Shown here piece by piece: positions 7,221-14,325 of a stretch of DNA of 63,823 bases. Location of the stretch: assembly GCA_035353335.1 (NCBI GenBank), contig DAOPZJ010000005.1, forward strand, positions 8,530 to 72,352, read 5' to 3'. The stretch's first letter is position 1; each line of letters starts with the position of its first letter. Origin of the DNA: Oscillospiraceae bacterium. GTDB lineage: Bacteria > Bacillota > Clostridia > Oscillospirales > JAKOTC01. Both the position numbers and the translations under genes were made by a program. The notes under the pieces were generated by a model. The model was not told the DNA's origin and made no database searches. It saw only the letters and a list, made by a program, of their open reading frames with translations.

Positions 7221-8735
7221 ATGGTAGATCTGAATTATCTGAAAATGACGGGTTTTCAGAAGTTCCGGTATCGCCTCGGGAGGTTTTTTAAAAACCTGCC
7301 GAAGAATACCGGCGCGTTTTTAAAACGCATTCCGCACAAACTCGGCAGGGGCCTGCGAAAATTCGCGGGGATCTTCACCGAGGTGTTCGCGGTGTTCAAA
7401 AGAGGCGACTGGAAGACCAGAACCTCGTTTTTCGCGATGGGGTTCGGCCAGATCGCACGCGGCCAGATCCTGCGCGGAATTCTTTATCTGGCGTTTGAAT
7501 TGATTTTCATCGCCTATATGATCTTTTTCGGCTGGAAATATCTCGTCAAGCTCGGTTCTCTGGGGGATGTCGCCCTATCCTCGAAAGTGGACCCCGAGAC
7601 GGGCCTGACGTTTAATACCTATATCGACAACAGCATGCTGATTTTGCTCTACGGCCTGCTGACGGTGTTTTTCATCATCGCGTTCATCTATGTCTGGCGT
7701 CAGAACTGCATTCAGAACGGGGAGACGCAGAAATTGTCCGAACTCGGGTTTCGCCTGGACTCCGCGCGCGACGACATCCGCGCGATGGCCGACAAACAAT
7801 ACCACAAAACGCTGCTCGCGACGCCTCTGCTCGGCATCCTGATTTTCACGGTCATCCCGGTCGTGTTCATGGTTCTGGTGGCGTTCACAAACTACGACTC
7901 GATGCACCAGCCGCCGGCGAAACTGTTCGACTGGGTCGGCACGCAGAACTTCGCGACGATGTTCGGCGTCAACTCGGTCGCGACCGGCACAAAATTCGGC
8001 TTCACCTTCGGCTCGGTGCTGATCTGGACCCTGATCTGGGCGTTTTTCGCGACGTTTTCGAACTATTTTCTCGGCATGCTCGTCGCCCTGATGATCAATA
8101 AGAAGGGCATCAAAGGCAAACGCATATTCCGTACGATTCTTGTCATGACCATCGCGGTGCCGCAGTTTATTTCGCTGCTGCTGGTCTCCAAGATGTTTGC
8201 CGAGGACGGCATCGTCAACGGCCTGTTGCTCTCGTGGGGCGTGATCTCCGAAAAGATCTCATGGCTGACGACCGGCGGGCTTGCCCGCGTGATGGTGATT
8301 CTGATCAACATCTGGGTCGGCATCCCCTATCTGATGCTGATCGCGACCGGCATACTGATGAACATCCCCGAAGACCTGTATGAGTCGGCCAAGATCGACG
8401 GCGCGAGTCCTTTCAGGACTTATATGAAGATCACGCTGCCGTATATGCTGTTCGTGACGACGCCGTATCTCATCACTTCATTCATCGCCAACATCAACAA
8501 CTTCAACGTCATCTATCTGCTGACCGCGGGCGCGCCGTATACGCTGAATTACGAATCGCCCGCAGGGTATACCGATCTGCTGATCACATGGCTGTATAAG
8601 CTCACGATGACCCAGACCAGCAACTACAAAATGGCTTCGGTCATCGGCATCATGGTCTTCGTGGTCGTCGCCGTGTTTTCGCTGATCGTCTATAACCGGT
8701 CGCGGTCGGTCAAAGACGAGGAGGACTTCCAATGA
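7221..8735 (+). CDS. Sugar ABC transporter permease (MalF/GanP-like)
   Basis: One of two membrane subunits of the putative galacto-oligosaccharide importer. The 504-aa protein contains the EAA loop (ESAKIDGASPFRTYMKITLP) that contacts the ATPase, and about eight hydrophobic segments. Its first roughly 75 residues form an unusually long basic cytoplasmic stretch (FRYRLGRFFKNLPKNT and similar) before the first membrane helix at about residues 80-105. Start at ATG 7221 with AGGGGGTG 10 nt upstream; the frame extends further up but without a site. It overlaps the next permease by 4 bp (ATGA). Confidence 0.9.
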   Translation: MVDLNYLKMTGFQKFRYRLGRFFKNLPKNTGAFLKRIPHKLGRGLRKFAGIFTEVFAVFKRGDWKTRTSFFAMGFGQIARGQILRGILYLAFELIFIAYMIFFGWKYLVKLGSLGDVALSSKVDPETGLTFNTYIDNSMLILLYGLLTVFFIIAFIYVWRQNCIQNGETQKLSELGFRLDSARDDIRAMADKQYHKTLLATPLLGILIFTVIPVVFMVLVAFTNYDSMHQPPAKLFDWVGTQNFATMFGVNSVATGTKFGFTFGSVLIWTLIWAFFATFSNYFLGMLVALMINKKGIKGKRIFRTILVMTIAVPQFISLLLVSKMFAEDGIVNGLLLSWGVISEKISWLTTGGLARVMVILINIWVGIPYLMLIATGILMNIPEDLYESAKIDGASPFRTYMKITLPYMLFVTTPYLITSFIANINNFNVIYLLTAGAPYTLNYESPAGYTDLLITWLYKLTMTQTSNYKMASVIGIMVFVVVAVFSLIVYNRSRSVKDEEDFQ

Positions 8736-9592
8736 GCAGGAATAATCGACTGCGCAGCAAAAAGCGCGCCGAGTCCGCGGCAAATACCTTTATCTACATT
8801 CTCCTGATCCTCATCAGCGCGATCTGGTTGATCCCGTTCATCTATCTGATCTTCCAGGCGTTTCGCGGCGAGTCGACGGGCATGGTCAACTATATTTTTC
8901 CGCGCCAGTGGTCGCTGAAAAATTTCGTCAGTTTATTCACCAAGACGGAGTTTCTGCAGTGGTTCGCCAACACGCTGATCATCGCGCTGGTCGTCTCGGT
9001 GTTTCAGACCATCATCGTGCTGATGGTCAGTTATACGCTGTCCCGGATGCGGTTTCGCGGAAGGCGGTTTTTGATGAATCTCATCCTGGTGCTCGGGATG
9101 TTTCCGGGCTTCATGTCGATGATCGCGGTCTATTTCGTGCTCAAGCTGATCGGGCTGACGCAGAACATCGTGGGGCTGATGCTCATTTATGTCGGAAGTT
9201 CCGGCATGGGCTATTACATCGCGAAGGGCTATTTTGACACCATCCCGCGCGCGCTCGACGAGGCCGCCCGCATCGACGGGGCAAACCGCCGGACGGTGTT
9301 TTATCAGATCATCCTGCCGATGGCGAAGCCGATCGTGATCTATACGACCCTGATGGCGTTCATGGCGCCCTGGGGCGATTACATGTTCGCCTCTCTGATC
9401 GCGTTCGGCAACACCAAGAGCTACAACGTCGCGGTGGGCCTGTATACCTTCCTCGACAAGGAGCATATCGTCAACTATTTCACGCGATTTTGCGCCGGAG
9501 GGGTCATCATCGCGATTCCGATCACCATCCTGTTCATGCTGCTGCAGAAATATTACGTGGCGGGCGTGACGGGCGGCGCGGTCAAGGGGTAA
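8732..9592 (+). CDS. Sugar ABC transporter permease (MalG/GanQ-like)
   Basis: The second membrane subunit, 286 aa, with six predicted transmembrane helices and the EAA motif (LDEAARIDGANRRTVFYQIILP). It begins inside the stop of the preceding permease (ATGA overlap), indicating translational coupling and fixed stoichiometry. It works with the upstream binding protein and permease; the ATPase is the downstream gene or the standalone one at 59875. Confidence 0.93.
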   Translation: MSRNNRLRSKKRAESAANTFIYILLILISAIWLIPFIYLIFQAFRGESTGMVNYIFPRQWSLKNFVSLFTKTEFLQWFANTLIIALVVSVFQTIIVLMVSYTLSRMRFRGRRFLMNLILVLGMFPGFMSMIAVYFVLKLIGLTQNIVGLMLIYVGSSGMGYYIAKGYFDTIPRALDEAARIDGANRRTVFYQIILPMAKPIVIYTTLMAFMAPWGDYMFASLIAFGNTKSYNVAVGLYTFLDKEHIVNYFTRFCAGGVIIAIPITILFMLLQKYYVAGVTGGAVKG

Positions 9593-9594
9593 AA

Positions 9595-9641
9595 TTCGTC
9601 GCCCGGATTGCCGCAGGGCAAAGCCCCTCGCAATGACGATT
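9595..9641 (-). repeat. Dispersed-type intergenic palindromic repeat
   Basis: Read on the minus strand the segment is of the CGTCATTGCGAGG ... GGCAATCC type, a palindromic repeat often scattered between genes in bacterial genomes. ATTGC and GGGC arms pair with GCAAT and GCCC arms. It is inserted between the permease gene and the ATPase gene. Confidence 0.6.
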
Positions 9642-9660
9642 GAAAGGATGGACATAAATA

Positions 9661-11574
9661 ATGGCTAATCTGAGTTTGAAGCACGTCTACAAGGTCTACC
9701 CCAACGGCACCAAAGCCGTCAGCGATTTCACGATGGAGATCGGCGATAAAGAATTCATCGTCTTCGTCGGGCCCTCGGGCTGCGGAAAATCGACGACGCT
9801 GCGCATGATCGCCGGGCTGGAGGACATCACCGCGGGGGAGGTCAGCATCGGCGACCTCATCGTCAACGACGTCGAACCCAAAGACCGGGACATCGCGATG
9901 GTCTTCCAGAATTACGCGCTCTATCCGCATATGAGCGTCTATGAAAATATGGCGTTCGGGCTTAAACTTCGCAATCTGTCGAACGAGGAGATCCACAAGC
10001 GCGTGCTCGAGACCGCCGAGGTTTTGGGCATCACCGATTATCTCGACCGCAAGCCGCGCGCCATGTCGGGCGGCCAGCGCCAGCGCGTCGCGCTCGGGCG
10101 GGCCATCGTGCGCAACCCGAAGGTGTTTCTGCTCGACGAGCCGCTTTCCAACCTCGACGCCAAACTGCGCACCCAGATGCGCAGCGAGATCAGCAAACTG
10201 CATCAAAAACTCGGAACGACCTTTATCTACGTCACCCACGACCAGACCGAAGCCATGACACTGGGCACCCGCATCGTGGTCATGAAGGACGGCTATATCC
10301 AGCAGATCGACACGCCGAGAAACCTCTATAATTATCCCGACAACAAGTTCGTCGCGGGCTTCATCGGCACGCCGCAGATGAACTTTTACGACGCCGCGCT
10401 CAACCGCAGGGGCGATACGGTCGAGATCTGCTTTTTGAATACCGACGATAAACTCAAAGTGCCGTATGAAAACTTTTTGAAAGTCAAACCCGAATACTTA
10501 AGCGGCAAAAAGGAGATCATTCTCGGCATCCGTGCGGAAAAGGTCATCTGCGACCCCGATTACATCAAAAAGCACCCGGAGGCGGTCGTCAGCTGCACGG
10601 TCTCGCACACCGAGGAACTCGGCGACGAGACGCTTGTTTACGGCGACCTCGCCGGAAAAACCGACGTCGTCGCCGACACCAAGACGAGCGTCGTCTTCAA
10701 GGTGGATTCGGAGCGGGGTTCCGAAATCAACGCCGGAGACGTCGTCAAACTGGCGTTCGCGTTCCATTCGCTGCACTTCTTTGACAAGGAGACCGACAAG
10801 TCCGTCAGCCCGCGCGTCCCGGAGGTCAACGCCTTCGACGGCACCGTCGAAAACAACGTCCTCAAAATCAGCGGGCTGGAGTTCCGGCTGCCGAAAGCGC
10901 TTGAAACCGCCGACGGCGCCGTCTCGGCCGAGATACCGACCGAATCGTTCACGTTCACCGGAGATCAGAAAGCCGCCTGCATAGAGCGGGAAACCATTCT
11001 CGGAAATAATCTCTTGCACCTCGAAAGCGGCGGGCGCGTTTTCTTCGCGAAGACCGACAGCGACGTCAAACCCGGTGAATTGAAGATCGGACTCGATATG
11101 AAACGCATTTCGATTCTGAAAGACGGCAAAATCCTGCACAAGCCGCTCGAATTGAAAAACGTCCTCTACGGCTCCGTCAACCGGAAAGTGGTCAAAAAAA
11201 CGGTCGAAGAAAACGGAAAGACCCGGAAAAAGAAATCCGTCGAGTTCTCGCTTGCCGTCGCGAACGGGGAATATCAGGTCCCCGATGAGATGTTAAAACG
11301 CCTGGTCACGGGCGGCGGCATGGGCGTGTTCAAAAAGAAACTGCGCTTCGAGTTCTCGCCGTACGCGGTCAGGGCGGGGAAGGCCGAAGGCCCGATCACC
11401 GGCAGCGTCGAAAAGACGCTCGACTACGGCACCGAGCGGTTCGCAGTGGTCAAAGTCGGCGACGCTTCCGTCACCGCCAAAACCGACGCCGAACTTTCCG
11501 GCGACGTTCGTCTCGGCATCGATCTCAATTCGCTGGTCGTCATCGACGACAAGATCGACATGATCATCGCGTAA
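9661..11574 (+). CDS. MsmX/UgpC-type sugar ABC transporter ATPase with long C-terminal extension
   Basis: Energises CUT1 sugar importers. The first roughly 240 residues are a complete ABC domain: Walker A GPSGCGKST, Q-loop QNYALYPHMSVYENMAFGL, signature MSGGQRQRVALGRAI, Walker B VFLLDEPLSNLDA, His loop THDQTEAM. It is followed by the usual TOBE/MalK-type regulatory region (to about residue 370). The family normally stops there, but this protein runs to 637 aa, with some 265 further residues that include a Lys-rich stretch (VNRKVVKKTVEENGKTRKKK) and what look like additional beta-rich, possibly TOBE-like repeats (each ending RIGLDMKRISIL- or LGIDLNSLVVID-like). The last gene of the galactan transport cluster, followed by a strong terminator. 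Confidence 0.9.
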   Translation: MANLSLKHVYKVYPNGTKAVSDFTMEIGDKEFIVFVGPSGCGKSTTLRMIAGLEDITAGEVSIGDLIVNDVEPKDRDIAMVFQNYALYPHMSVYENMAFGLKLRNLSNEEIHKRVLETAEVLGITDYLDRKPRAMSGGQRQRVALGRAIVRNPKVFLLDEPLSNLDAKLRTQMRSEISKLHQKLGTTFIYVTHDQTEAMTLGTRIVVMKDGYIQQIDTPRNLYNYPDNKFVAGFIGTPQMNFYDAALNRRGDTVEICFLNTDDKLKVPYENFLKVKPEYLSGKKEIILGIRAEKVICDPDYIKKHPEAVVSCTVSHTEELGDETLVYGDLAGKTDVVADTKTSVVFKVDSERGSEINAGDVVKLAFAFHSLHFFDKETDKSVSPRVPEVNAFDGTVENNVLKISGLEFRLPKALETADGAVSAEIPTESFTFTGDQKAACIERETILGNNLLHLESGGRVFFAKTDSDVKPGELKIGLDMKRISILKDGKILHKPLELKNVLYGSVNRKVVKKTVEENGKTRKKKSVEFSLAVANGEYQVPDEMLKRLVTGGGMGVFKKKLRFEFSPYAVRAGKAEGPITGSVEKTLDYGTERFAVVKVGDASVTAKTDAELSGDVRLGIDLNSLVVIDDKIDMIIA

Positions 11575-11637
11575 CCGGCATGAGGCGGCTTCGTACGCGT
11601 CATAAAATCTGCGAGCCATATGCACCATATCATATAT

Positions 11638-11674
11638 AAAACCCGTCACCCTGTTTTCATGGGTGACGGGTTTT
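11638..11674. terminator. Bidirectional terminator
   Basis: AAACCCGTCACCC at 11638-11651 pairs with GGGTGACGGGTTTT at 11661-11674. It serves the ATPase gene on the plus strand and the convergent URO-D-family gene on the minus strand. Confidence 0.9.
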
Positions 11675-11701
11675 AACTGTTATGTTGGGTTCTTTTTGAT
11701 T

Positions 11702-12661
11702 TCAATATGCCCCGTTCTTGATGCAGCAGTCAACGAAATAATCCGTGGTTTCGGGCGTGATATCCAGCGCCTGCATATCGGGATAGATCTCATACAGCAA
11801 ACCGCCGTTGAAACAGCCCAGCTTTTCTTTCAGCGCAAGGACTTCTTTTAATATTTTTTCTTTGTCACCGGTCGGAAGCGTGCGCTGCAAATCCGCGGTC
11901 GTGGAAAAGCAAATCCTCCCGCCCGCGTTCTTTGAAAGCCAGTCGACGTCGTACACCGTCGGCTGGTGCAGCTCGATGACGTCAATGCCGCATTCGATCA
12001 GATCGTTGATGATCGCGTTGTTCTTGCCGCAGGAATGCATATAAGTAACCAGCCCGTGGGCTTTGGCCGTTTGAAACATCTTTGCGTACCAGGGCTTAAA
12101 GACCTCGCGCCACACTTCCGGCGAGACCATCAGACGATCCTGCAGACCCCAGTCGTCGCCGCCCCAGACGGCGTCAACGCCGCATTCGGCGTATGCTTTG
12201 ATCATTTCGCACTGGAAATCCACGATCTTGTCGCCGAGAGACAGAATCGCCTCACGCTCGTTATAAAGATAGTCAAAAAGATTCTCCATGCCGACCAGAT
12301 AATGCATCCGCTCGAAAAAATAACTCGCCATTGCGCCGAAGACAAACAGATCCTGTTTCTTCAGCTCATCGACGCGCTCTTTGAGGCCTTCAAACCGCAA
12401 CTCAATCGCAAGCGGCGGGGCTTTAAAATCACGGATGGCCTGAAGGGACTTTAACGGGTGGTCCAGGACCTGCCCGATGGTCTTGTCGCCCTCAAGCTTG
12501 CTGAACCGATAAAGCCATTCGTTGGGCTCAACGGCTTTGTAATTGACGCACATGCAGTCGCCCATGCTCTTATACGGCTCGCCGCAGTACCCCGTGTTCA
12601 GCGGCACCCACTCGGGACCTTTGAATTGGATTGCCCGGTAGAAATTTTCCCGTCTCGTCAT
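11702..12661 (-). CDS. Uroporphyrinogen decarboxylase (URO-D)-family protein, probably a methyltransferase-type member
   Basis: A 319-aa protein of the URO-D/MtaA/MtbA TIM-barrel superfamily, recognised from MTRRENFYRAI near the N-terminus, GVDAVWGGDDWG, and the Zn-type motif MHSCGKN. In anaerobes most such proteins are corrinoid- or thiol-dependent methyltransferases rather than haem enzymes, and no haem genes are nearby. A corrinoid protein (49779) and a MetH-activation-like protein (54352) lie far away in the window and could be partners, but this is speculative. Minus-strand promoter: TTTACA (complement of 12743-12748), 17 bp, TATAAT (complement of 12720-12725). Confidence 0.8.
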   Translation of the reverse strand: MTRRENFYRAIQFKGPEWVPLNTGYCGEPYKSMGDCMCVNYKAVEPNEWLYRFSKLEGDKTIGQVLDHPLKSLQAIRDFKAPPLAIELRFEGLKERVDELKKQDLFVFGAMASYFFERMHYLVGMENLFDYLYNEREAILSLGDKIVDFQCEMIKAYAECGVDAVWGGDDWGLQDRLMVSPEVWREVFKPWYAKMFQTAKAHGLVTYMHSCGKNNAIINDLIECGIDVIELHQPTVYDVDWLSKNAGGRICFSTTADLQRTLPTGDKEKILKEVLALKEKLGCFNGGLLYEIYPDMQALDITPETTDYFVDCCIKNGAY

Positions 12662-12719
12662 CTTTTGTTTCCTCCCGGAAAATGATATGGATCATAAAAG
12701 GCAAATATGGAATACGTTC

Positions 12720-12748
12720 ATTATACAAAAAATTTTTCCCGTTGTAAA
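12720..12748 (-). promoter_or_regulatory. SigmaA-type promoter of URO-D-family gene
   Basis: On the minus strand TTTACA and TATAAT are separated by 17 bp, about 60 bp upstream of the start codon. Confidence 0.6.
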
Positions 12749-12764
12749 TCAGGATTTTATATTT

Positions 12765-12786
12765 AAAAAAAACGCCTTGCGGCGTT
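12765..12786 (-). terminator. Terminator of the four-helix-bundle gene
   Basis: On the minus strand AACGCC-GCAA-GGCGTT is followed by a run of eight T residues; downstream of the gene at 12898. Confidence 0.8.
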
Positions 12787-12897
12787 CCGGTATTTTAGGG
12801 TATATCGATTGACTTCTGACATCCGGGCGCGACTCCGAGGCACACACCCAAACTCATGCCATATTGCCGTTTGTCTCTTCTCCCTGATATATATATA

Positions 12898-13254
12898 CTA
12901 TTCATTGTTATTCTCTTTTGCGGTATTGATGGAGGAGATGAGCATAACCCTGATAGTTGCACACGTTGAATCCAACTGTTTAAACTCCGGTTCATCGATA
13001 TACCCGGTTTTATGTAATAATTCGAGCCAGTATCCGGTCTCGTTTGCTTCTTTCAGTGCGATTTGCAATTTTGCGATAAAATCGGATTTGCTGTGAGCAT
13101 ACTGTGCTTCCCGGATATTCGCTCCGATTGATGTACCGATTCTGCCGAGTTGAGTTGAGATTATGGTTTCATGGTTTTCTTTCAACCGTTTGATCAGGTT
13201 GATGATGATAACGGCAAAAGATATCGATTGCTCGGAGAGCATATCATTACGCAC
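12898..13254 (-). CDS. Four-helix bundle protein (23S rRNA intervening-sequence protein / Avd-like family)
   Basis: A 118-aa all-helical protein of the IVP family: SISFAVIIINLIKRLKE, then IGTSIGANIREAQYAHSKSDFIAKLQIALKEA and ETGYWLELLHKTGYI. Relatives are encoded inside 23S rRNA intervening sequences, and the Avd protein of diversity-generating retroelements is a distant homologue; the molecular role of freestanding members is unknown. The start is set at GTG 13254 because GAAGGGAGTGAG is properly spaced from it; the upstream ATG at 13272 has no site. A promoter lies at 13279-13307, so the hairpin array at 13310-13494 is immediately upstream of the promoter rather than in the mRNA leader. No reverse transcriptase or rRNA gene is nearby. 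Confidence 0.85.
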   Translation of the reverse strand: MRNDMLSEQSISFAVIIINLIKRLKENHETIISTQLGRIGTSIGANIREAQYAHSKSDFIAKLQIALKEANETGYWLELLHKTGYIDEPEFKQLDSTCATIRVMLISSINTAKENNNE

Positions 13255-13278
13255 ATTCTCACTCCCTTCCATGGCTAT

Positions 13279-13307
13279 ATTTTACAGCAGAGAAGGGGAT
13301 TCGTCAA
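13279..13307 (-). promoter_or_regulatory. Promoter of the four-helix-bundle gene
   Basis: On the minus strand TTGACG (complement of 13302-13307), 17 bp, TAAAAT (complement of 13279-13284). The -35 begins only 3 bp from the first unit of the hairpin array. Confidence 0.65.
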
Positions 13308-13309
13308 GA

Positions 13310-13494
13310 ATGAAGTGTCGGCTGCGGCCGACGTGAAGTATCTCGCTTGCGGCGAGAAATGAAGTGTTTCGCAAATTGCGATTTGCGAAACATGAAGCGA
13401 AGTGTTCCTGCTCTTATGTGTCCGCAGACACACTTCATTGCCGAAGGCAACTTCATGTCTGAAGGACTCTTCATGTTCCAACGGAACACTTCAT
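13310..13494. repeat. Array of variable hairpins separated by ATGAAGT / ACTTCAT motifs
   Basis: Seven hairpins of different sequence alternate with a conserved heptamer. Stems: GTCGGC/GCCGAC (13317-13332), CTCGC/GCGAG (13342-13356), TTTCGCAAAT/ATTTGCGAAA (13367-13390), TGTGTC/GACACA (13417-13432), TTGCC/GGCAA (13438-13450), a weak GTC/GAC (13457-13467) and GTTCC/GGAAC (13475-13487). The heptamer reads ATGAAGT or GTGAAGT in the left half (13310, 13333, 13359, partial at 13392) and ACTTCAT in the right half (13432, 13450, partial at 13469, 13488), so the halves are inverted about 13410. GAAGTGTTCC (13399-13408) can also pair with GGAACACTTC (13483-13492). See findings. Confidence 0.8.
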
Positions 13495-13524
13495 TAAAAA
13501 AACACGCTTTACGCGTGTTTTTTT
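13495..13524. terminator. Symmetric terminator bordering the hairpin array
   Basis: Seven A residues, ACACGC-TTTAC-GCGTGT, then seven T residues; it can work in either direction and separates the array from the tRNA-derived repeats. Confidence 0.75.
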
Positions 13525-13697
13525 GGAGGCACCACCGAGAGATCGACAAGTTCGATTCTCGTAGAGGTTAAAAAATCAAAAAACGCCCAATGGGCGTCTT
13601 TTGATTTTTTTGGAGGCACCACCGAGAGATCGACAAGTTCGATTCTCGTAGAGGTTAAAAAATCAAAAAACGCCCAATGGGCGTCTTTTGATTTTTT
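13524..13697 (-). repeat. Two perfect 87-bp tandem repeats beginning with the tRNA-Cys 3' end
   Basis: Units at 13524-13610 and 13611-13697 look identical. Each begins with TGGAGGCACCACCGAGA, the last 17 nt of the adjacent tRNA-Cys gene (which starts at 13698 in the same phase), continues with a T-arm-like inverted segment (ATCGA...TCGAT), and ends in a hairpin terminator (CGCCCAATGGGCG flanked by AAAATC/GATTTT). The tRNA gene thus has two extra truncated copies of its end behind it. This could arise from slippage, or be the scar of repeated integrations at the tRNA 3' end. Confidence 0.85.
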
Positions 13698-13772
13698 TGG
13701 AGGCACCACCGAGAATCGAACTCGGGAATAGAGGTTTTGCAGACCTCTGCCTTGCCGCTTGGCTATGGTGCC
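13698..13772 (-). tRNA. tRNA-Cys (GCA)
   Basis: Acceptor arms GGCACCA/TGGTGCC, anticodon GCA in CTGCAAA, T-loop GTTCGATTC, U73 discriminator and encoded CCA. Last gene of the minus-strand tRNA cluster. Confidence 0.95.
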
Positions 13773-13816
13773 GGAGATGAATGCGAGGGTGTATTTGTCG
13801 ATACACCCTCGTTTTT

Positions 13817-13892
13817 TGGAGCGGATGACGAGGCTCGAACTCGCTACCTCAACCTTGGCAAGGTTGCGCTCTACCGGATGAGCTACATCCGC
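13817..13892 (-). tRNA. tRNA-Gly (GCC)
   Basis: GCGGATG/CATCCGC acceptor stem, anticodon GCC in TTGCCAA, T-loop GTTCGAGCC, U73 and encoded CCA. Confidence 0.95.
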
Positions 13893-13982
13893 ACATTTGC
13901 GTCAGACGGAGACGCTTGGGGCAAATCTGCGCCGGCAGAAGAATTGCGGTGCAGGGAAGGTGTTGGGACAGCGCGGGGTAAG

Positions 13983-14058
13983 TGGTGCCTCCGGTCGGAA
14001 TTGAACCAACGACACGGGGATTTTCAGTCCCCTGCTCTACCAACTGAGCTACAGAGGC
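13983..14058 (-). tRNA. tRNA-Phe (GAA)
   Basis: GCCTCTG acceptor, anticodon GAA in CTGAAAA, T-loop GTTCAATTC, encoded ACCA. Confidence 0.95.
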
Positions 14059-14061
14059 AAG

Positions 14062-14138
14062 TGGCGACTCGGAAGGGGGTCGAACCCTCGACCTCTAGCG
14101 TGACAGGCTAGCGTTCTAACCAACTGAACTACCGAGCC
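14062..14138 (-). tRNA. tRNA-Asp (GTC)
   Basis: GGCTCGG acceptor pairing with CCGAGTC, anticodon GTC in CTGTCAC, T-loop GTTCGACCC, G73 and encoded CCA. Confidence 0.95.
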
Positions 14139-14141
14139 ATT

Positions 14142-14217
14142 TGGTGGGAACAACAGGGCTCGAACCTGTGACCCCCTGCTTGTAAGGCAGATGCTCTCCC
14201 AGCTGAGCTATGCTCCC
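14142..14217 (-). tRNA. tRNA-Val (TAC)
   Basis: GGGAGCA acceptor pairing with TGTTCCC, anticodon TAC in CTTACAA, T-loop GTTCGAGCC, A73 and encoded CCA. First gene of the cluster on the minus strand. Confidence 0.95.
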
Positions 14218-14325
14218 CCACGCGTCCCGGAGAACCTCTCTGCCAGCCGGCGACGGATAACATAATAACACAATCCGTCTTGCCTTGTCAATACCAAAAA
14301 CCAATTTTTTTGATTTTTTCCGGGT

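Noticed and set aside
12795..12995. Minus-strand 66-aa frame downstream of the four-helix-bundle gene
   Set aside because: It overlaps the end of that gene in another frame and lacks a ribosome site.
12898..13494. Diversity-generating retroelement
   Set aside because: The four-helix protein resembles Avd, but no reverse transcriptase, template repeat or variable repeat is visible in the window.
13347..13571. Open frames across the hairpin array
   Set aside because: They only translate the inverted heptamers and hairpins; no ribosome sites and no protein-like composition.
13310..13697. CRISPR array
   Set aside because: The constant parts are only 7 nt with hairpin 'spacers', and the 87-bp repeats are contiguous without spacers; no cas genes.
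13509..13709. Minus-strand frame with an internally repeated peptide
   Set aside because: It is the translation of the two 87-bp DNA repeats and terminators, not a gene.
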